Assembly: GCF_002934685.1 (NCBI RefSeq)
Contig: NZ_NKHL01000119.1
Span: forward strand, 237,995-301,994
Source of the DNA: Pseudomonas bohemica
GTDB taxonomy: Bacteria > Pseudomonadota > Gammaproteobacteria > Pseudomonadales > Pseudomonadaceae
Length of the DNA stretch: 64,000 bases
Direction of reading: 5' to 3'
Position numbers and translations under genes: made by a program
The notes under the pieces: generated by a model
The model's input: only the letters and a program-made list of their open reading frames with translations
Databases searched by the model: none
Told to the model about the DNA's origin: nothing
In this document: positions 33,675 through 42,924 of the stretch, in pieces
How positions within the stretch are numbered: position 1 is the first letter of the stretch
Layout: each line of letters starts with the position of its first letter

Positions 33675-35375
33675 TCAGAACAAAAAATACCGCTGCGCCA
33701 TCGGCAACACGTCCGCTGGTTCGCACCACAACAACACGCCGTCGGCCTTGACCTGGTAGGTCTGCGGATCGACATCGATGTTGGGCAGGTAGTCGTTGTG
33801 GATCAGGTCGGCCTTGGTCACGCTGCGGCAGCCCTTGACCACGCCGATCTGTTTCTTCAGGCCCAATTGTTCGGGTACGCCTGCGTCGAACGCCGCCTGA
33901 CTGATGAAGGTCAGGCTGCTTGCGTGTAGCGAGCTGCCATAGCTGGCGAACATTGGGCGGTAGTGCACCGGCTGCGGAGTCGGGATCGAGGCGTTGGCGT
34001 CGCCCATCAGGCTGGCCGCGATGGAGCCACCCTTGAGGATCAGCGTCGGTTTGACCCCGAAGAACGCCGGACGCCAGAGCACCAGATCCGCCCATTTGCC
34101 CACTTCGATCGAACCCACTTCATGGCTGATGCCGTGGGTGATGGCCGGGTTGATGGTGTATTTGGCGATATAGCGTTTGGCGCGGAAGTTATCGTTGCCT
34201 TCGCCGTCACCCGGCAGCGGGCCGCGTTGGCGCTTCATTTTGTCGGCGGTCTGCCAGGTGCGCATGATCACTTCGCCGACGCGGCCCATGGCTTGGCTGT
34301 CGGAGCTGAGCATCGAGAACGCACCGAGGTCATGCAGGATGTCTTCGGCAGCGATGGTTTCGCGGCGGATGCGGCTTTCGGCGAAGGCCACGTCCTCGGC
34401 GATGCTCGGGTCCAGGTGATGGCAGACCATCAGCATGTCCAGATGCTCGTCGATGGTGTTGCGGGTGAACGGCCGGGTCGGGTTGGTCGAACTCGGCAGC
34501 ACGTTGGGAAAGCCGCACGCCTTGATGATGTCCGGCGCGTGGCCGCCGCCGGCGCCCTCGGTGTGATAGGTGTGAATGGTGCGGTTTTTGAAGGCGCCCA
34601 GGGTAGTTTCGACGAAACCGGATTCGTTCAGCGTGTCGGTGTGGATCGCCACCTGCACGTCGTACTGATCGGCGACGCTCAGGCAATTGTCAATGGCCGC
34701 AGGCGTGGTGCCCCAGTCTTCGTGCAACTTGAGGCCGATGGCCCCAGCCTTGACCTGCTCAATCAAGGGTTCGGGCACGCTGACGTTGCCTTTGCCGGTA
34801 AAGCCGATATTCATCGGAAACGCTTCGGCAGCCTGCAGCATGCGCATCATGTGCCATTTGCCGGGCGTGACGGTGGTCGCGTTGGTGCCGGTCGCGGGGC
34901 CTGTGCCGCCACCGATCATGGTGGTAACGCCGCTCATTAGCGCTTCTTCGATCTGCTGCGGGCAGATGAAGTGGATATGCGTGTCGACGCCGCCTGCCGT
35001 GAGGATCATGCCTTCCCCGGCGATGATTTCGGTAGCGGCGCCTATGGCGATGGTTACGTCTGGCTGGATGTCCGGGTTGCCTGCCTTGCCGATGGCGGCG
35101 ATGCGACCGTCCTTGAGGCCGACGTCGGCTTTGACGATGCCCCAGTGATCGAGGATCAGCGCGTTGGTGATCAGCGTGTCGACCACTTCGGCAGCCGGCA
35201 ACTGGCCCTGGCCCATGCCGTCACGAATGACCTTGCCGCCGCCGAATTTCACTTCCTCGCCGTAGGTGGTGAAGTCCTTTTCGACCTCGACCCACAACTC
35301 GGTGTCGGCCAGACGCACGCGGTCGCCGACGGTAGGGCCGAACATGTCGGCGTAGGCTTGTCTGGAAATTTTCAT
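33675..35375 (-). CDS. ureC: urease alpha subunit (catalytic)
   Basis: UreC, 566 residues, carries the di-nickel site that hydrolyses urea to ammonia and carbamate. Ligands are visible at one residue below Klebsiella numbering: His133 and His135 in VDTHIHF, the carbamylated Lys216 in GAIGLKLHEDWG, and the mobile-flap His in MVCHHLDPS. Full length, intact. It ends the leftward unit ureD-ureA-GNAT-GNAT-ureB-ureC and is separated from ureB by 142 bases holding a REP pair. Confidence 0.98.
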   Translation of the reverse strand: MKISRQAYADMFGPTVGDRVRLADTELWVEVEKDFTTYGEEVKFGGGKVIRDGMGQGQLPAAEVVDTLITNALILDHWGIVKADVGLKDGRIAAIGKAGNPDIQPDVTIAIGAATEIIAGEGMILTAGGVDTHIHFICPQQIEEALMSGVTTMIGGGTGPATGTNATTVTPGKWHMMRMLQAAEAFPMNIGFTGKGNVSVPEPLIEQVKAGAIGLKLHEDWGTTPAAIDNCLSVADQYDVQVAIHTDTLNESGFVETTLGAFKNRTIHTYHTEGAGGGHAPDIIKACGFPNVLPSSTNPTRPFTRNTIDEHLDMLMVCHHLDPSIAEDVAFAESRIRRETIAAEDILHDLGAFSMLSSDSQAMGRVGEVIMRTWQTADKMKRQRGPLPGDGEGNDNFRAKRYIAKYTINPAITHGISHEVGSIEVGKWADLVLWRPAFFGVKPTLILKGGSIAASLMGDANASIPTPQPVHYRPMFASYGSSLHASSLTFISQAAFDAGVPEQLGLKKQIGVVKGCRSVTKADLIHNDYLPNIDVDPQTYQVKADGVLLWCEPADVLPMAQRYFLF

Positions 35376-35419
35376 GGCGCGGTACCTTGATTCTGAATTT
35401 GTAGTGCCTGTGCCGACGT

Positions 35420-35486
35420 CTTCGCGAGCAAGCTCGCTTCCACACCGATCTGCGCTGGACCTGTGGGAGCGAGCTTGCTCGCGAAG
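35420..35486. repeat. REP pair inside the ureB-ureC gap
   Basis: Two 25-base arms, one beginning CTTCGCGAGCAAGC and one ending GCTTGCTCGCGAAG, are almost perfect reverse complements, 17 bases apart. They interrupt a co-transcribed gene pair. Confidence 0.85.
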
Positions 35487-35517
35487 GGTCGCCCCGGTTG
35501 AGCTGGCTGACCCGAGA

Positions 35518-35823
35518 TCAGAGATTCCCCATCACCCGCCCGGCAAACCCGAACACCCGCCGCAATCCGGCCAGGTCTACCAACTCGACCTCCCGCGCCT
35601 GTCCAGGCTCGAAGCGCACTGCGGTTCCCGCCGGGATGTTCAAGCGCATGCCACGGCTGGCGGCGCGGTCGAAGGTAAGGGCGTCGTTGGTTTCGAAAAA
35701 ATGGAAATGCGAGCCGACCTGAATCGGTCGGTCACCGCTGTTGGCGACGCTGAGGGTGATCGTCCGGCGCCCGGCATTAAGCTCGATCTCGCCAGGCTGG
35801 ATCTGGTATTCACCAGGAATCAT
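35518..35823 (-). CDS. ureB: urease beta subunit
   Basis: UreB, 101 residues, the structural beta subunit of the UreABC trimer; it starts MIPGEYQIQPGEIELN and contains VGSHFHFFETN, both family signatures. The start at 35823 overlaps the end of the preceding GNAT gene by four bases, which fixes it over the longer open frame. Confidence 0.97.
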   Translation of the reverse strand: MIPGEYQIQPGEIELNAGRRTITLSVANSGDRPIQVGSHFHFFETNDALTFDRAASRGMRLNIPAGTAVRFEPGQAREVELVDLAGLRRVFGFAGRVMGNL

Positions 35824-36356
35824 GCGTTCTTCCTCGACAGTAACTTGTAGTAAATGGCAGTAGCGTGATATTCGCCGTCCGGGTTGCAGGCGTAGTCCGG
35901 AAGCTTGCCGCACAGCTCGTAACCCAACGCGCGATAAAAGGTTTCGGCGGGCGATCCGGCCAGGGTATCCAGATACAGCAGCCCGCGTTTGTGCTGAACG
36001 GCGGCCTGTTCAACCGCTTGCATAAGTTGTGTGGCCAGGCCGCGACGCCGAGCGTGTTCCAGCACCAGCAGCTTTTGCACTTCGGCGCGGTTCAGGCCGT
36101 TGGGCTTTTGGCACAACGCCAGTTGCACAGTGGCCAGCACCTGTTCGTCCTGTACCACGACCCACAACAACACCTTGCCCTGCTCGACCTCGGTCCGGAT
36201 GCCATCCCACCAGCTGTAAGCCTCGTCCGCCCCCAGATCGGCCATGAAACCCACCGATGCGCCTCGATGCACCGCATCCAGTAATACCGCCACCAAGCCG
36301 TGGCGGTAATGCGCGAAGCTTTCGCTGGTAACACGTCGCAACTGAGCAGCATTCAT
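35820..36356 (-). CDS. GNAT N-acetyltransferase within the urease operon
   Basis: A 178-residue GCN5-related acetyltransferase. The acetyl-CoA binding motif is recognisable as LLVLEHARRRGLATQLMQAVE, with VQDEQVLATVQLALCQ before it and a C-terminal LDTLAGSPAETFYRALGYE strand. Substrate unknown. It lies between the second GNAT gene and ureB and overlaps ureB, so it is translated as part of the urease transcript. Confidence 0.88.
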   Translation of the reverse strand: MNAAQLRRVTSESFAHYRHGLVAVLLDAVHRGASVGFMADLGADEAYSWWDGIRTEVEQGKVLLWVVVQDEQVLATVQLALCQKPNGLNRAEVQKLLVLEHARRRGLATQLMQAVEQAAVQHKRGLLYLDTLAGSPAETFYRALGYELCGKLPDYACNPDGEYHATAIYYKLLSRKNA

Positions 36357-36406
36357 TGGGGCTTTCCTTCAAAGAGAGCAATCAGGGCAAACGGGTGGCT
36401 ACAGGG

Positions 36407-36946
36407 TTATTTGGCGGGCGCCTGAGACGACGGAGCGCAAGCGCCCGGCGACAGGTCCAGCTGCATGAAGGTCAGGTCCAGCCAGCGACCGAACTTGGTG
36501 CCGACTTGTGGCATCTGCCCGGTGGTGATGAAGCCCTGACGCTCATGCAGATGAATCGAGGCCGCGTTCCCGCTTTCGATGGCCGCGACCATCATGTGTT
36601 TGTCGCAGGCCCTGGCGCGTTCGATCAGCGCCTTCATCAGCAGCGGCCCCAATCCGTTGCCGCGCTGATCGGCGCGCACGTAGACCGAATGCTCGACGGT
36701 GTGACGAAAGCCTTCGAAGGGGCGCCAGTCGCCGAACGACGAATAGCCCAGCACCAGATCGTCGCTATCGACGGCCACCAGAATTGGATAGCCCTGAGTC
36801 TGACGCGCGGCGAACCAGGCTTCGCGGTTGGCCAGGTCCACCGGTTGTTCGTTCCAGATCGCCGTGGTGTTGAGGACGGCGTCGTTGTAGATGTCCAGCA
36901 CGGCAGGCATGTCAGTCAGCAGCGCGTCACGAATCGTATAGGTCAT
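36407..36946 (-). CDS. phosphinothricin/methionine sulfoximine-type N-acetyltransferase
   Basis: A 179-residue GNAT protein of the PAT/MddA subgroup, with IYNDAVLNTTAIWNE, GYSSFGDWRPFEGF, the CoA loop VRADQRGNGLGPLLM and AAIESGNAASIHLHE. P. aeruginosa carries a close relative that acetylates methionine sulfoximine in the same position between ureA and ureB (from memory). ATG 36946 gives a start like that protein's; an upstream GTG at 36958 is possible. Confidence 0.88.
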   Translation of the reverse strand: MTYTIRDALLTDMPAVLDIYNDAVLNTTAIWNEQPVDLANREAWFAARQTQGYPILVAVDSDDLVLGYSSFGDWRPFEGFRHTVEHSVYVRADQRGNGLGPLLMKALIERARACDKHMMVAAIESGNAASIHLHERQGFITTGQMPQVGTKFGRWLDLTFMQLDLSPGACAPSSQAPAK

Positions 36947-36973
36947 GTCCGTTTTCACTTGTTCAAAGGCGTT

Positions 36974-37276
<303 letters not shown>

Positions 37277-37326
37277 GGTTTTTTCCGTTTCAAATATTTA
37301 TATAAGTCAGGAGCGCGAGAAGCCTC

Positions 37327-37396
37327 GTAGGAGCACGCTTGCCCGCGATACCGATGACGCCTGGCACACCGATATCGCGGGCAAGCGCTCCTACAG
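37327..37396. repeat. REP pair inside the ureD-ureA gap
   Basis: GTAGGAGCACGCTTGCCCGC and GATATCGCGGGCAAGCGCTC then CTACA are inverted arms about 28 bases apart between the co-directional genes ureD and ureA. Confidence 0.85.
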
Positions 37397-37409
37397 AGAT
37401 CGGTGTCGT

Positions 37410-38255
37410 CTACGTACTCCAAATTCTTGGAGCCACCGCCTCTCTACCCAACAGCGCAGGGCGCAGCAACTTCCACAGTCCGATCAACCAAGCCCGTGCA
37501 TGCAGGGCTTCTTCAGCCAGACAACGCGCCACGACCAGCCCCGGCAACTGACTCAAATCACCGTGCACCGGCGAATGTTCAGCCAGTTCGCGACAACGCT
37601 CCATCAATTCTGCGTCTATCTCTCCGGTCACGATCAGCGTCGCGAACACCGGTTTGCCGCCCAGGCCCACCGGCGAATCCAGCAGCCCGTCATCGCCCTG
37701 AATGCGTTGACGCTCATGCCACAGCAGCTTGCCGTCGCGACGAATATCCAGATGCGTCTGAAAATGCCCCTGATCGAAACGCTCGCCACTGGCCGGACGC
37801 CCCAGCGCCACCACGTCCCAGTAGAACAGTCGGGCATCGCCTTCGAGATCAACACGGGTCGTCAGCTCCGCTTTAGCCTCGCTGAAGACGATGGTCTCCT
37901 GCGGCAGCCATTCCAGCGTAGCGCCCGCGGCGACTTTCAGAGCGAGTTGCTGATAAGCAGGCCCCGCCGCGCGATACCACTTGGCCGCGCCGGGGCTGGT
38001 CAACTGCGCCCAGGCATCAGGACCAACGCTGACGCTGATGTCCAGCCGATCGCCTCCGGCAATCCCACCCGGCGGATGAACGATGATGTGCTGACAAACC
38101 TGCGGGCCTTCGGCGTAGAGGTGTTTCTGCACCCGCAGCGGGCCTTTATGCCGGCGCTGGATCGGTCGCGTGGTGTCGGCGAAACGCCCATAGCCCAGCT
38201 CCAGCTCGGCATGCCAGCTGGGCGTGAACAGGGCGGTGTGGGCAGGAAGATTCAT
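37410..38255 (-). CDS. ureD: urease accessory protein UreD
   Basis: UreD (UreH in some species), 281 residues, binds apo-urease and, with UreF and UreG, delivers nickel. Family segments: MLxx-like start MNLPAHTAL, HIIVHPPGGIAGGDRL, SPGAAKWYRA and LEWLPQETIVF. The ATG at 38255 gives the usual length (280 in P. aeruginosa). It lies 47 bases after urtE, so urea uptake and urease are likely to share a transcript. Confidence 0.94.
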   Translation of the reverse strand: MNLPAHTALFTPSWHAELELGYGRFADTTRPIQRRHKGPLRVQKHLYAEGPQVCQHIIVHPPGGIAGGDRLDISVSVGPDAWAQLTSPGAAKWYRAAGPAYQQLALKVAAGATLEWLPQETIVFSEAKAELTTRVDLEGDARLFYWDVVALGRPASGERFDQGHFQTHLDIRRDGKLLWHERQRIQGDDGLLDSPVGLGGKPVFATLIVTGEIDAELMERCRELAEHSPVHGDLSQLPGLVVARCLAEEALHARAWLIGLWKLLRPALLGREAVAPRIWST

Positions 38256-38302
38256 AATTTCTTTACGTTTTTCGAAGGCGTCTACCTTAGCCGATCGGTG
38301 CA

Positions 38303-39001
38303 TTAAATAGTGACCAGACCGCGTACACCTTCGGTTTCCATGTTCTCGCCGCGACCTTGCTGAATGATCTCGCCGCGAGACATGACGATGTACTGGTCTG
38401 CCAGTTCGGCAGCAAAGTCATAGAACTGCTCGACCAATAGAATCGCCATGTCGCCACGGGCCGCGAGCTTTTTGATCACCGCGCCGATTTCCTTGATCAC
38501 CGACGGCTGAATGCCTTCAGTCGGCTCGTCGAGAATCAACAGGCGAGGGCGACTGGCCAGGGCGCGACCGATCGCCAGCTGTTGTTGTTGACCACCGGAC
38601 AGGTCGCCGCCCCGACGCTGCTTCATCTGCAACAGCACAGGGAACAGCTCGTAGATAAAGGCAGGCACTTCCCTGGCTTCGGAGCCGGGGAAGCGTGACA
38701 GGCCCATCAGCAGGTTTTCTTCCACCGTCAGCCGCCCGAAAATCTCCCGGCCCTGGGGTACGTAAGCGATGCCGGAATGCACGCGCTGGTGGGGTTTGAA
38801 CCCGGTGATCGGCTTGCCCTCCCACCGCACCGCGCCTTCTTTTGCGGGTAGAAGGCCCATCAGCACCTTGAGCAACGTGGTTTTGCCCACGCCGTTACGG
38901 CCCAACAGGCAGGTCACTTCGCCGATTTTCACGTCGAAAGAAAGGCCCCGCAGAATATGGCTGCCGCCGTAGTATTGATGAAGCTTTTCGACTTGCAACA
39001 T
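38303..39001 (-). CDS. urtE: urea ABC transporter ATPase UrtE
   Basis: UrtE, 232 residues, one ATPase of the urea importer: Walker A GRNGVGKTT, IAYVPQGREIFGRLTVEEN, signature LSGGQQQQ and Walker B LLILDEPTEGIQP, which is characteristic of UrtE. ATG 39001 has GGGAG about ten bases upstream. It follows urtD after about 200 bases that contain a REP pair. Confidence 0.95.
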   Translation of the reverse strand: MLQVEKLHQYYGGSHILRGLSFDVKIGEVTCLLGRNGVGKTTLLKVLMGLLPAKEGAVRWEGKPITGFKPHQRVHSGIAYVPQGREIFGRLTVEENLLMGLSRFPGSEAREVPAFIYELFPVLLQMKQRRGGDLSGGQQQQLAIGRALASRPRLLILDEPTEGIQPSVIKEIGAVIKKLAARGDMAILLVEQFYDFAAELADQYIVMSRGEIIQQGRGENMETEGVRGLVTI

Positions 39002-39066
39002 GTTCGAACTCTCCCAGTGATCGTTCCCCCGCGGAGCGCGGGAACGACCGAAAAACACCGTCCTGC

Positions 39067-39156
39067 CGTGGGAGTGAGTTTGCTCACGAAGACTTGATGT
39101 CAGTCGATACTGAGCAGGCTGACCTGACGCATTCGTGAGCAAGCTCACTCCCACAG
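39067..39156. repeat. REP pair inside the urtD-urtE gap
   Basis: GTGGGAGTGAGTTTGCTCACGAA and TTCGTGAGCAAGCTCACTCC then CACA are inverted arms of the GTGGGAG variant. Confidence 0.85.
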
Positions 39157-39207
39157 AGACCATCGGTAAATCATGATCTGTCATCATTTCCGAGGACAGA
39201 GAGCGCG

Positions 39208-40074
39208 TTACCTTCCGAGATAAACCTCGATCACTCGCTCATCGGCCTGCACGTCTTCCAGCGAACCTTCCGCCAGCACGCTGCCCTGGTGCAGCACGGT
39301 GACGTGGTCGGCGATGGTGCCGACGAAGCCCATGTCGTGCTCGACCACCATCAGCGAGTGCTTGCCAGCGAGAGTTTTGAACAGTTCGGCGGTGAATTCG
39401 GTTTCGGCGTCGGTCATGCCCGCCACCGGCTCGTCCAGGAGCAGCAATTGCGGGTCCTGAACCAACAACATGCCAATCTCCAGAAACTGCTTCTGACCGT
39501 GGGACAGCAAGCCCGCCTGGCGCGACATCGAGGCCGTCAGGCGAATGGTCTCCAGCACCTCGTCGATACGCCCGCGCTGTTCGCCACTGAGCTTGGCCCG
39601 CAGGCTGGCCCACACCGATTTGTCGGTCTTCTGCGCCAGTTCCAGATTCTCGAACACGCTCAGCGCCTCGAACACCGTCGGCTTCTGAAACTTGCGACCG
39701 ATTCCTGCCTGGGCGATCTGTACTTCGCTCATCTTGGTCAGGTCCAGGGTTTCGCCGAACCAGGCGGTGCCGTGGCTGGGGCGGGTCTTGCCGGTGATCA
39801 CGTCCATCAGCGTGGTCTTGCCCGCGCCGTTGGGGCCGATGATGCAGCGCAGCTCGCCCACGCCGATGTACAGGTTCAGGTCGTTGAGGGCCTTGAAACC
39901 GTCAAAGCTGACGCTGATGTTTTCCAGGGTCAGGATCGTGCCGTGCCGGGTGTTCAGACCCTCGCCCGCGACCTGACCCAGGCCGATGGCGTCGCGACTG
40001 GTGCCAGCGTCGCTGTTTGGATGAAGAGTCGGATCCAGCGCCGGATCGAATGCGGGAGTTGGAGTGCTTTTCAT
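39208..40074 (-). CDS. urtD: urea ABC transporter ATPase UrtD
   Basis: UrtD, 288 residues. An N-terminal Pro/Asp-rich stretch of about 45 residues precedes the ATPase core with Walker A GPNGAGKTT, GIGRKFQKPTVFE (a UrtD hallmark), signature LSHGQKQ and Walker B LLLLDEPVAGMTD. The start overlaps the urtC stop by four bases. Confidence 0.95.
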   Translation of the reverse strand: MKSTPTPAFDPALDPTLHPNSDAGTSRDAIGLGQVAGEGLNTRHGTILTLENISVSFDGFKALNDLNLYIGVGELRCIIGPNGAGKTTLMDVITGKTRPSHGTAWFGETLDLTKMSEVQIAQAGIGRKFQKPTVFEALSVFENLELAQKTDKSVWASLRAKLSGEQRGRIDEVLETIRLTASMSRQAGLLSHGQKQFLEIGMLLVQDPQLLLLDEPVAGMTDAETEFTAELFKTLAGKHSLMVVEHDMGFVGTIADHVTVLHQGSVLAEGSLEDVQADERVIEVYLGR

Positions 40075-41150
40075 TGCTCGCCCCTTTTCTTGATCAGGCC
40101 AATCACGCCTTTGGGCAGGTACAACGTCACCACAATGAACAGCGCACCGAGGAAGAACAGCCAGTATTCCGGGAAGGCCACGGTGAACCAGCTCTTCATG
40201 CCGTTGACCAGACCGGCGCCGAGCAGCGGGCCGATCAGCGTGCCGCGACCGCCCAGAGCGACCCAGACGGCGGCTTCGATAGAGTTGGTCGGCGACATTT
40301 CGCTTGGGTTGATGATGCCCACTTGCGGCACATACAGCGCACCCGCCAGGCCGCACAGCACCGCGCTCAACACCCAGACGAACAGCTTGAAGCCGCGCGG
40401 ATCGTAGCCACAGAACATAAGGCGGTTTTCCGCATCACGCACCGCGGTCAACACGCGACCGAATTTGCTGCGCGCCAGGCGCCAGCCCATGAACAGGCTA
40501 CCGACCAGTAACAGCACCGTCAGCAGGAACAACACCGCGCGGGTGCCCTGAGAGGTGATGCTGAAGCCCAGAATGCTGCGGAAGTTGGTGAAGCCGTTGT
40601 TGCCGCCGAAACCGGTCTCGTTGCGGAAAAACAGCAGCATGCCGGCGAAGGTCAGGGCCTGGGTCATGATCGAGAAATAAACGCCCTTGATCCGCGAGCG
40701 GAAGGCGAAGAAACCGAACACCAGCGCCAGCAGTCCCGGCGCCAGCACCACAAGGCACATGGCCCAGAGGAAGTGCTCGGTGCCAATCCAGTACCACGGC
40801 AGCTCGGTCCACGACAGAAAGGTCATGAACGCCGGCAGGCTGTCGCCCGAAGCTTCACGCATCAGGTACATGCCCATCGCGTAACCGCCCAGAGCGAAGA
40901 ACAGGCCATGGCCCAGCGACAGCAGCCCGGCGTAGCCCCACACCAGATCCAGCGCCAGAGCGACGATGGCGTAACACAGAATCTTGCCCACCAGCGTCAG
41001 GGTGTAGGCCGACACTTGCAGGCCGTTGCTTTCGGGCAACAGCGACAGCAGTGGCAGGGCGATCAGCAGGGCGAGGACGACCGAGCCCACCGAAATCGTG
41101 ACTTTGGTGCCAGCGCGTTGCGCGGCGGTAACCATCAGTGGCTGGTTCAT
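40071..41150 (-). CDS. urtC: urea ABC transporter permease UrtC
   Basis: UrtC, 359 residues, LivM-type permease with about ten membrane segments and GLLSLGHGLFFALGGYAMGM plus ALGGRGTLIGPLLGAGLVN. It forms the membrane channel with UrtB. Its start overlaps the urtB stop by one base (TGATGA type). Confidence 0.95.
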   Translation of the reverse strand: MNQPLMVTAAQRAGTKVTISVGSVVLALLIALPLLSLLPESNGLQVSAYTLTLVGKILCYAIVALALDLVWGYAGLLSLGHGLFFALGGYAMGMYLMREASGDSLPAFMTFLSWTELPWYWIGTEHFLWAMCLVVLAPGLLALVFGFFAFRSRIKGVYFSIMTQALTFAGMLLFFRNETGFGGNNGFTNFRSILGFSITSQGTRAVLFLLTVLLLVGSLFMGWRLARSKFGRVLTAVRDAENRLMFCGYDPRGFKLFVWVLSAVLCGLAGALYVPQVGIINPSEMSPTNSIEAAVWVALGGRGTLIGPLLGAGLVNGMKSWFTVAFPEYWLFFLGALFIVVTLYLPKGVIGLIKKRGEQ

Positions 41151-42739
41151 CAGTCGATCACCCGTCCTTTGAGCGCGAACAGACCTTGCGGACGTTTCTG
41201 GATAAACAGAATGATCAGCGCCAGGATCAGGATCTTGCCCAGCACTGCGCCGATTTGTGGTTCGAGAATCTTGTTGGCGATGCCCAGCCCGAAGGCTGCC
41301 ATCACGCTTCCGGCCAACTGACCGACACCGCCGAGCACCACCACCAGGAACGAGTCGATGATGTAGCTCTGGCCCAGATCAGGGCCGACGTTGCCGATCT
41401 GACTCAAGGCTACGCCGCCCAGCCCGGCAATGCCTGAGCCGAGCCCGAAAGCCATCATGTCGATGCGCCCGGTGGGCACGCCGCAGCAGGCGGCCATGTT
41501 GCGGTTCTGAGTGACGGCGCGCACGTTCAGGCCCAGCCGCGTTTTGTTCAACAGCAGCCAGGTCAGCACCACCACGAACAGCGCGAAGGCAATGATGATG
41601 ATCCGGTTGTACGGCAGCACCAGATTGGGCAGCACCTGAATCCCGCCGGACAGCCATTCGGGGTTGGCCACTTCGACGTTCTGCGCGCCGAACACCACAC
41701 GAATCAGCTGGATCAGCATCAGGCTGATGCCCCAGGTCGCGAGCAGGGTTTCCAGCGGGCGGCCGTACAAGTGACGAATCACCGTGCGCTCCAGCGCCAT
41801 GCCGATACAGGCCGTGACGAAGAATGCCACCGGCAGCGCCACCAGCGGATAAAACTCGATCGCGCCGGGGGCATAGCGCTGGAACATGATCTGTACGACG
41901 TAAGTGGCGTAGGCGCCGAGCATCAGCATTTCGCCGTGGGCCATGTTGATAACGCCCAGCAGCCCGAAGGTGATTGCCAGGCCCAGCGCTGCCAGCAACA
42001 GGATCGAGCCCAGCGAAATGCCGCTGAACACCTGCCCGATCACTTCGCCGATCATCAGCTTGCGCTTGACCTGAGCGAGGCTGGTTTCAGCAGCCAGGCG
42101 CACGCTCGGGTCGGTTTCGACGTTGGGTTCGAGCAAGTTTTCCAGACGCGTGCGCGCCAACGGGTCGCCGGTTTCACCGAGCAGGCGCACGGCGGCCAGG
42201 CGTACGGTGGGGCTGCTGTCGACCAACTGCAGATTGGCCAACGCAAGGGTCAATGCCGAGTGCACGGAGTCGTCTTTTTCGCTTGCCGCTTGCTGCATGA
42301 GCAGTTGCAACTGAGCGGGGCGGGCGCTTTTTTGCAGGGTCAGCGCGGCAGCCAGGCGCAGCTTGGCATCGGCGGCGAGCAACTGGTGACTGGCCAGGGC
42401 AGTTTCCACCAGGCCGCGCAGACGGTTGTTCAGGCTGATCGACTGCGGCTCGTCGGGGTTGGGCGCGTCGGCCAGGGCCGGTGCATTCGGGTCGACGGCG
42501 GTGAAGCTGTCGCCATTCTGGATGAAGGCGCGATTGCTGCTGTCGGCGGCCACGCGGCCTTCCTGCAGAGCAATCAGCAATTCAACGCGCGCCGGGTCAG
42601 GCTTGGCGGCCCAGGCTTCCAGCAATTCAGCGCGTTCGGAGGATTCGGCCGCGACAAAGTCGCCGGCATCGCTGGCATGGGCTGCGAAGGGCAGCAACAG
42701 GCTCAGGGCGAGAATGAGGCGGTAGAAAAATCTAGGCAT
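41150..42739 (-). CDS. urtB: urea ABC transporter permease UrtB
   Basis: UrtB, 529 residues. It has a signal peptide (about 1-22, ALSLLLPFAAHA), then a periplasmic extension of roughly 205 residues with HEAT-like helical repeats (TVRLAAVRLLGETGDPLARTRL in part), and from about 235 the LivH-type permease with GLLGVINMAHGEMLMLGAY. This extended N-terminus is known from other proteobacterial UrtB. ATG 42739 was chosen because it starts the signal peptide. Confidence 0.94.
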   Translation of the reverse strand: MPRFFYRLILALSLLLPFAAHASDAGDFVAAESSERAELLEAWAAKPDPARVELLIALQEGRVAADSSNRAFIQNGDSFTAVDPNAPALADAPNPDEPQSISLNNRLRGLVETALASHQLLAADAKLRLAAALTLQKSARPAQLQLLMQQAASEKDDSVHSALTLALANLQLVDSSPTVRLAAVRLLGETGDPLARTRLENLLEPNVETDPSVRLAAETSLAQVKRKLMIGEVIGQVFSGISLGSILLLAALGLAITFGLLGVINMAHGEMLMLGAYATYVVQIMFQRYAPGAIEFYPLVALPVAFFVTACIGMALERTVIRHLYGRPLETLLATWGISLMLIQLIRVVFGAQNVEVANPEWLSGGIQVLPNLVLPYNRIIIIAFALFVVVLTWLLLNKTRLGLNVRAVTQNRNMAACCGVPTGRIDMMAFGLGSGIAGLGGVALSQIGNVGPDLGQSYIIDSFLVVVLGGVGQLAGSVMAAFGLGIANKILEPQIGAVLGKILILALIILFIQKRPQGLFALKGRVID

Positions 42740-42788
42740 ATCGGTGTCCTGAAAGCACCCGCACGACGTGGTGTCTTGCGAGGAACTC

Positions 42789-42875
42789 GTAGGAGTGCGC
42801 TTGCCCGCGATTGCGGTACATCTGTGGTATCGATGTCGCTGACACACCGCAATCGCGGGCAAGCGCGCTCCTACA
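42789..42875. repeat. REP pair inside the urtA-urtB gap
   Basis: GTAGGAGTGCGCTTGCCCGC and ATCGCGGGCAAGCGCGCTCC then TACA are inverted arms about 40 bases apart between urtA and urtB. Confidence 0.88.
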
Positions 42876-42924
42876 AGGGAGTTGTGTCGGGCTGAGGATC
42901 AGTTCCGGCCCGACAGCGTGCTGC

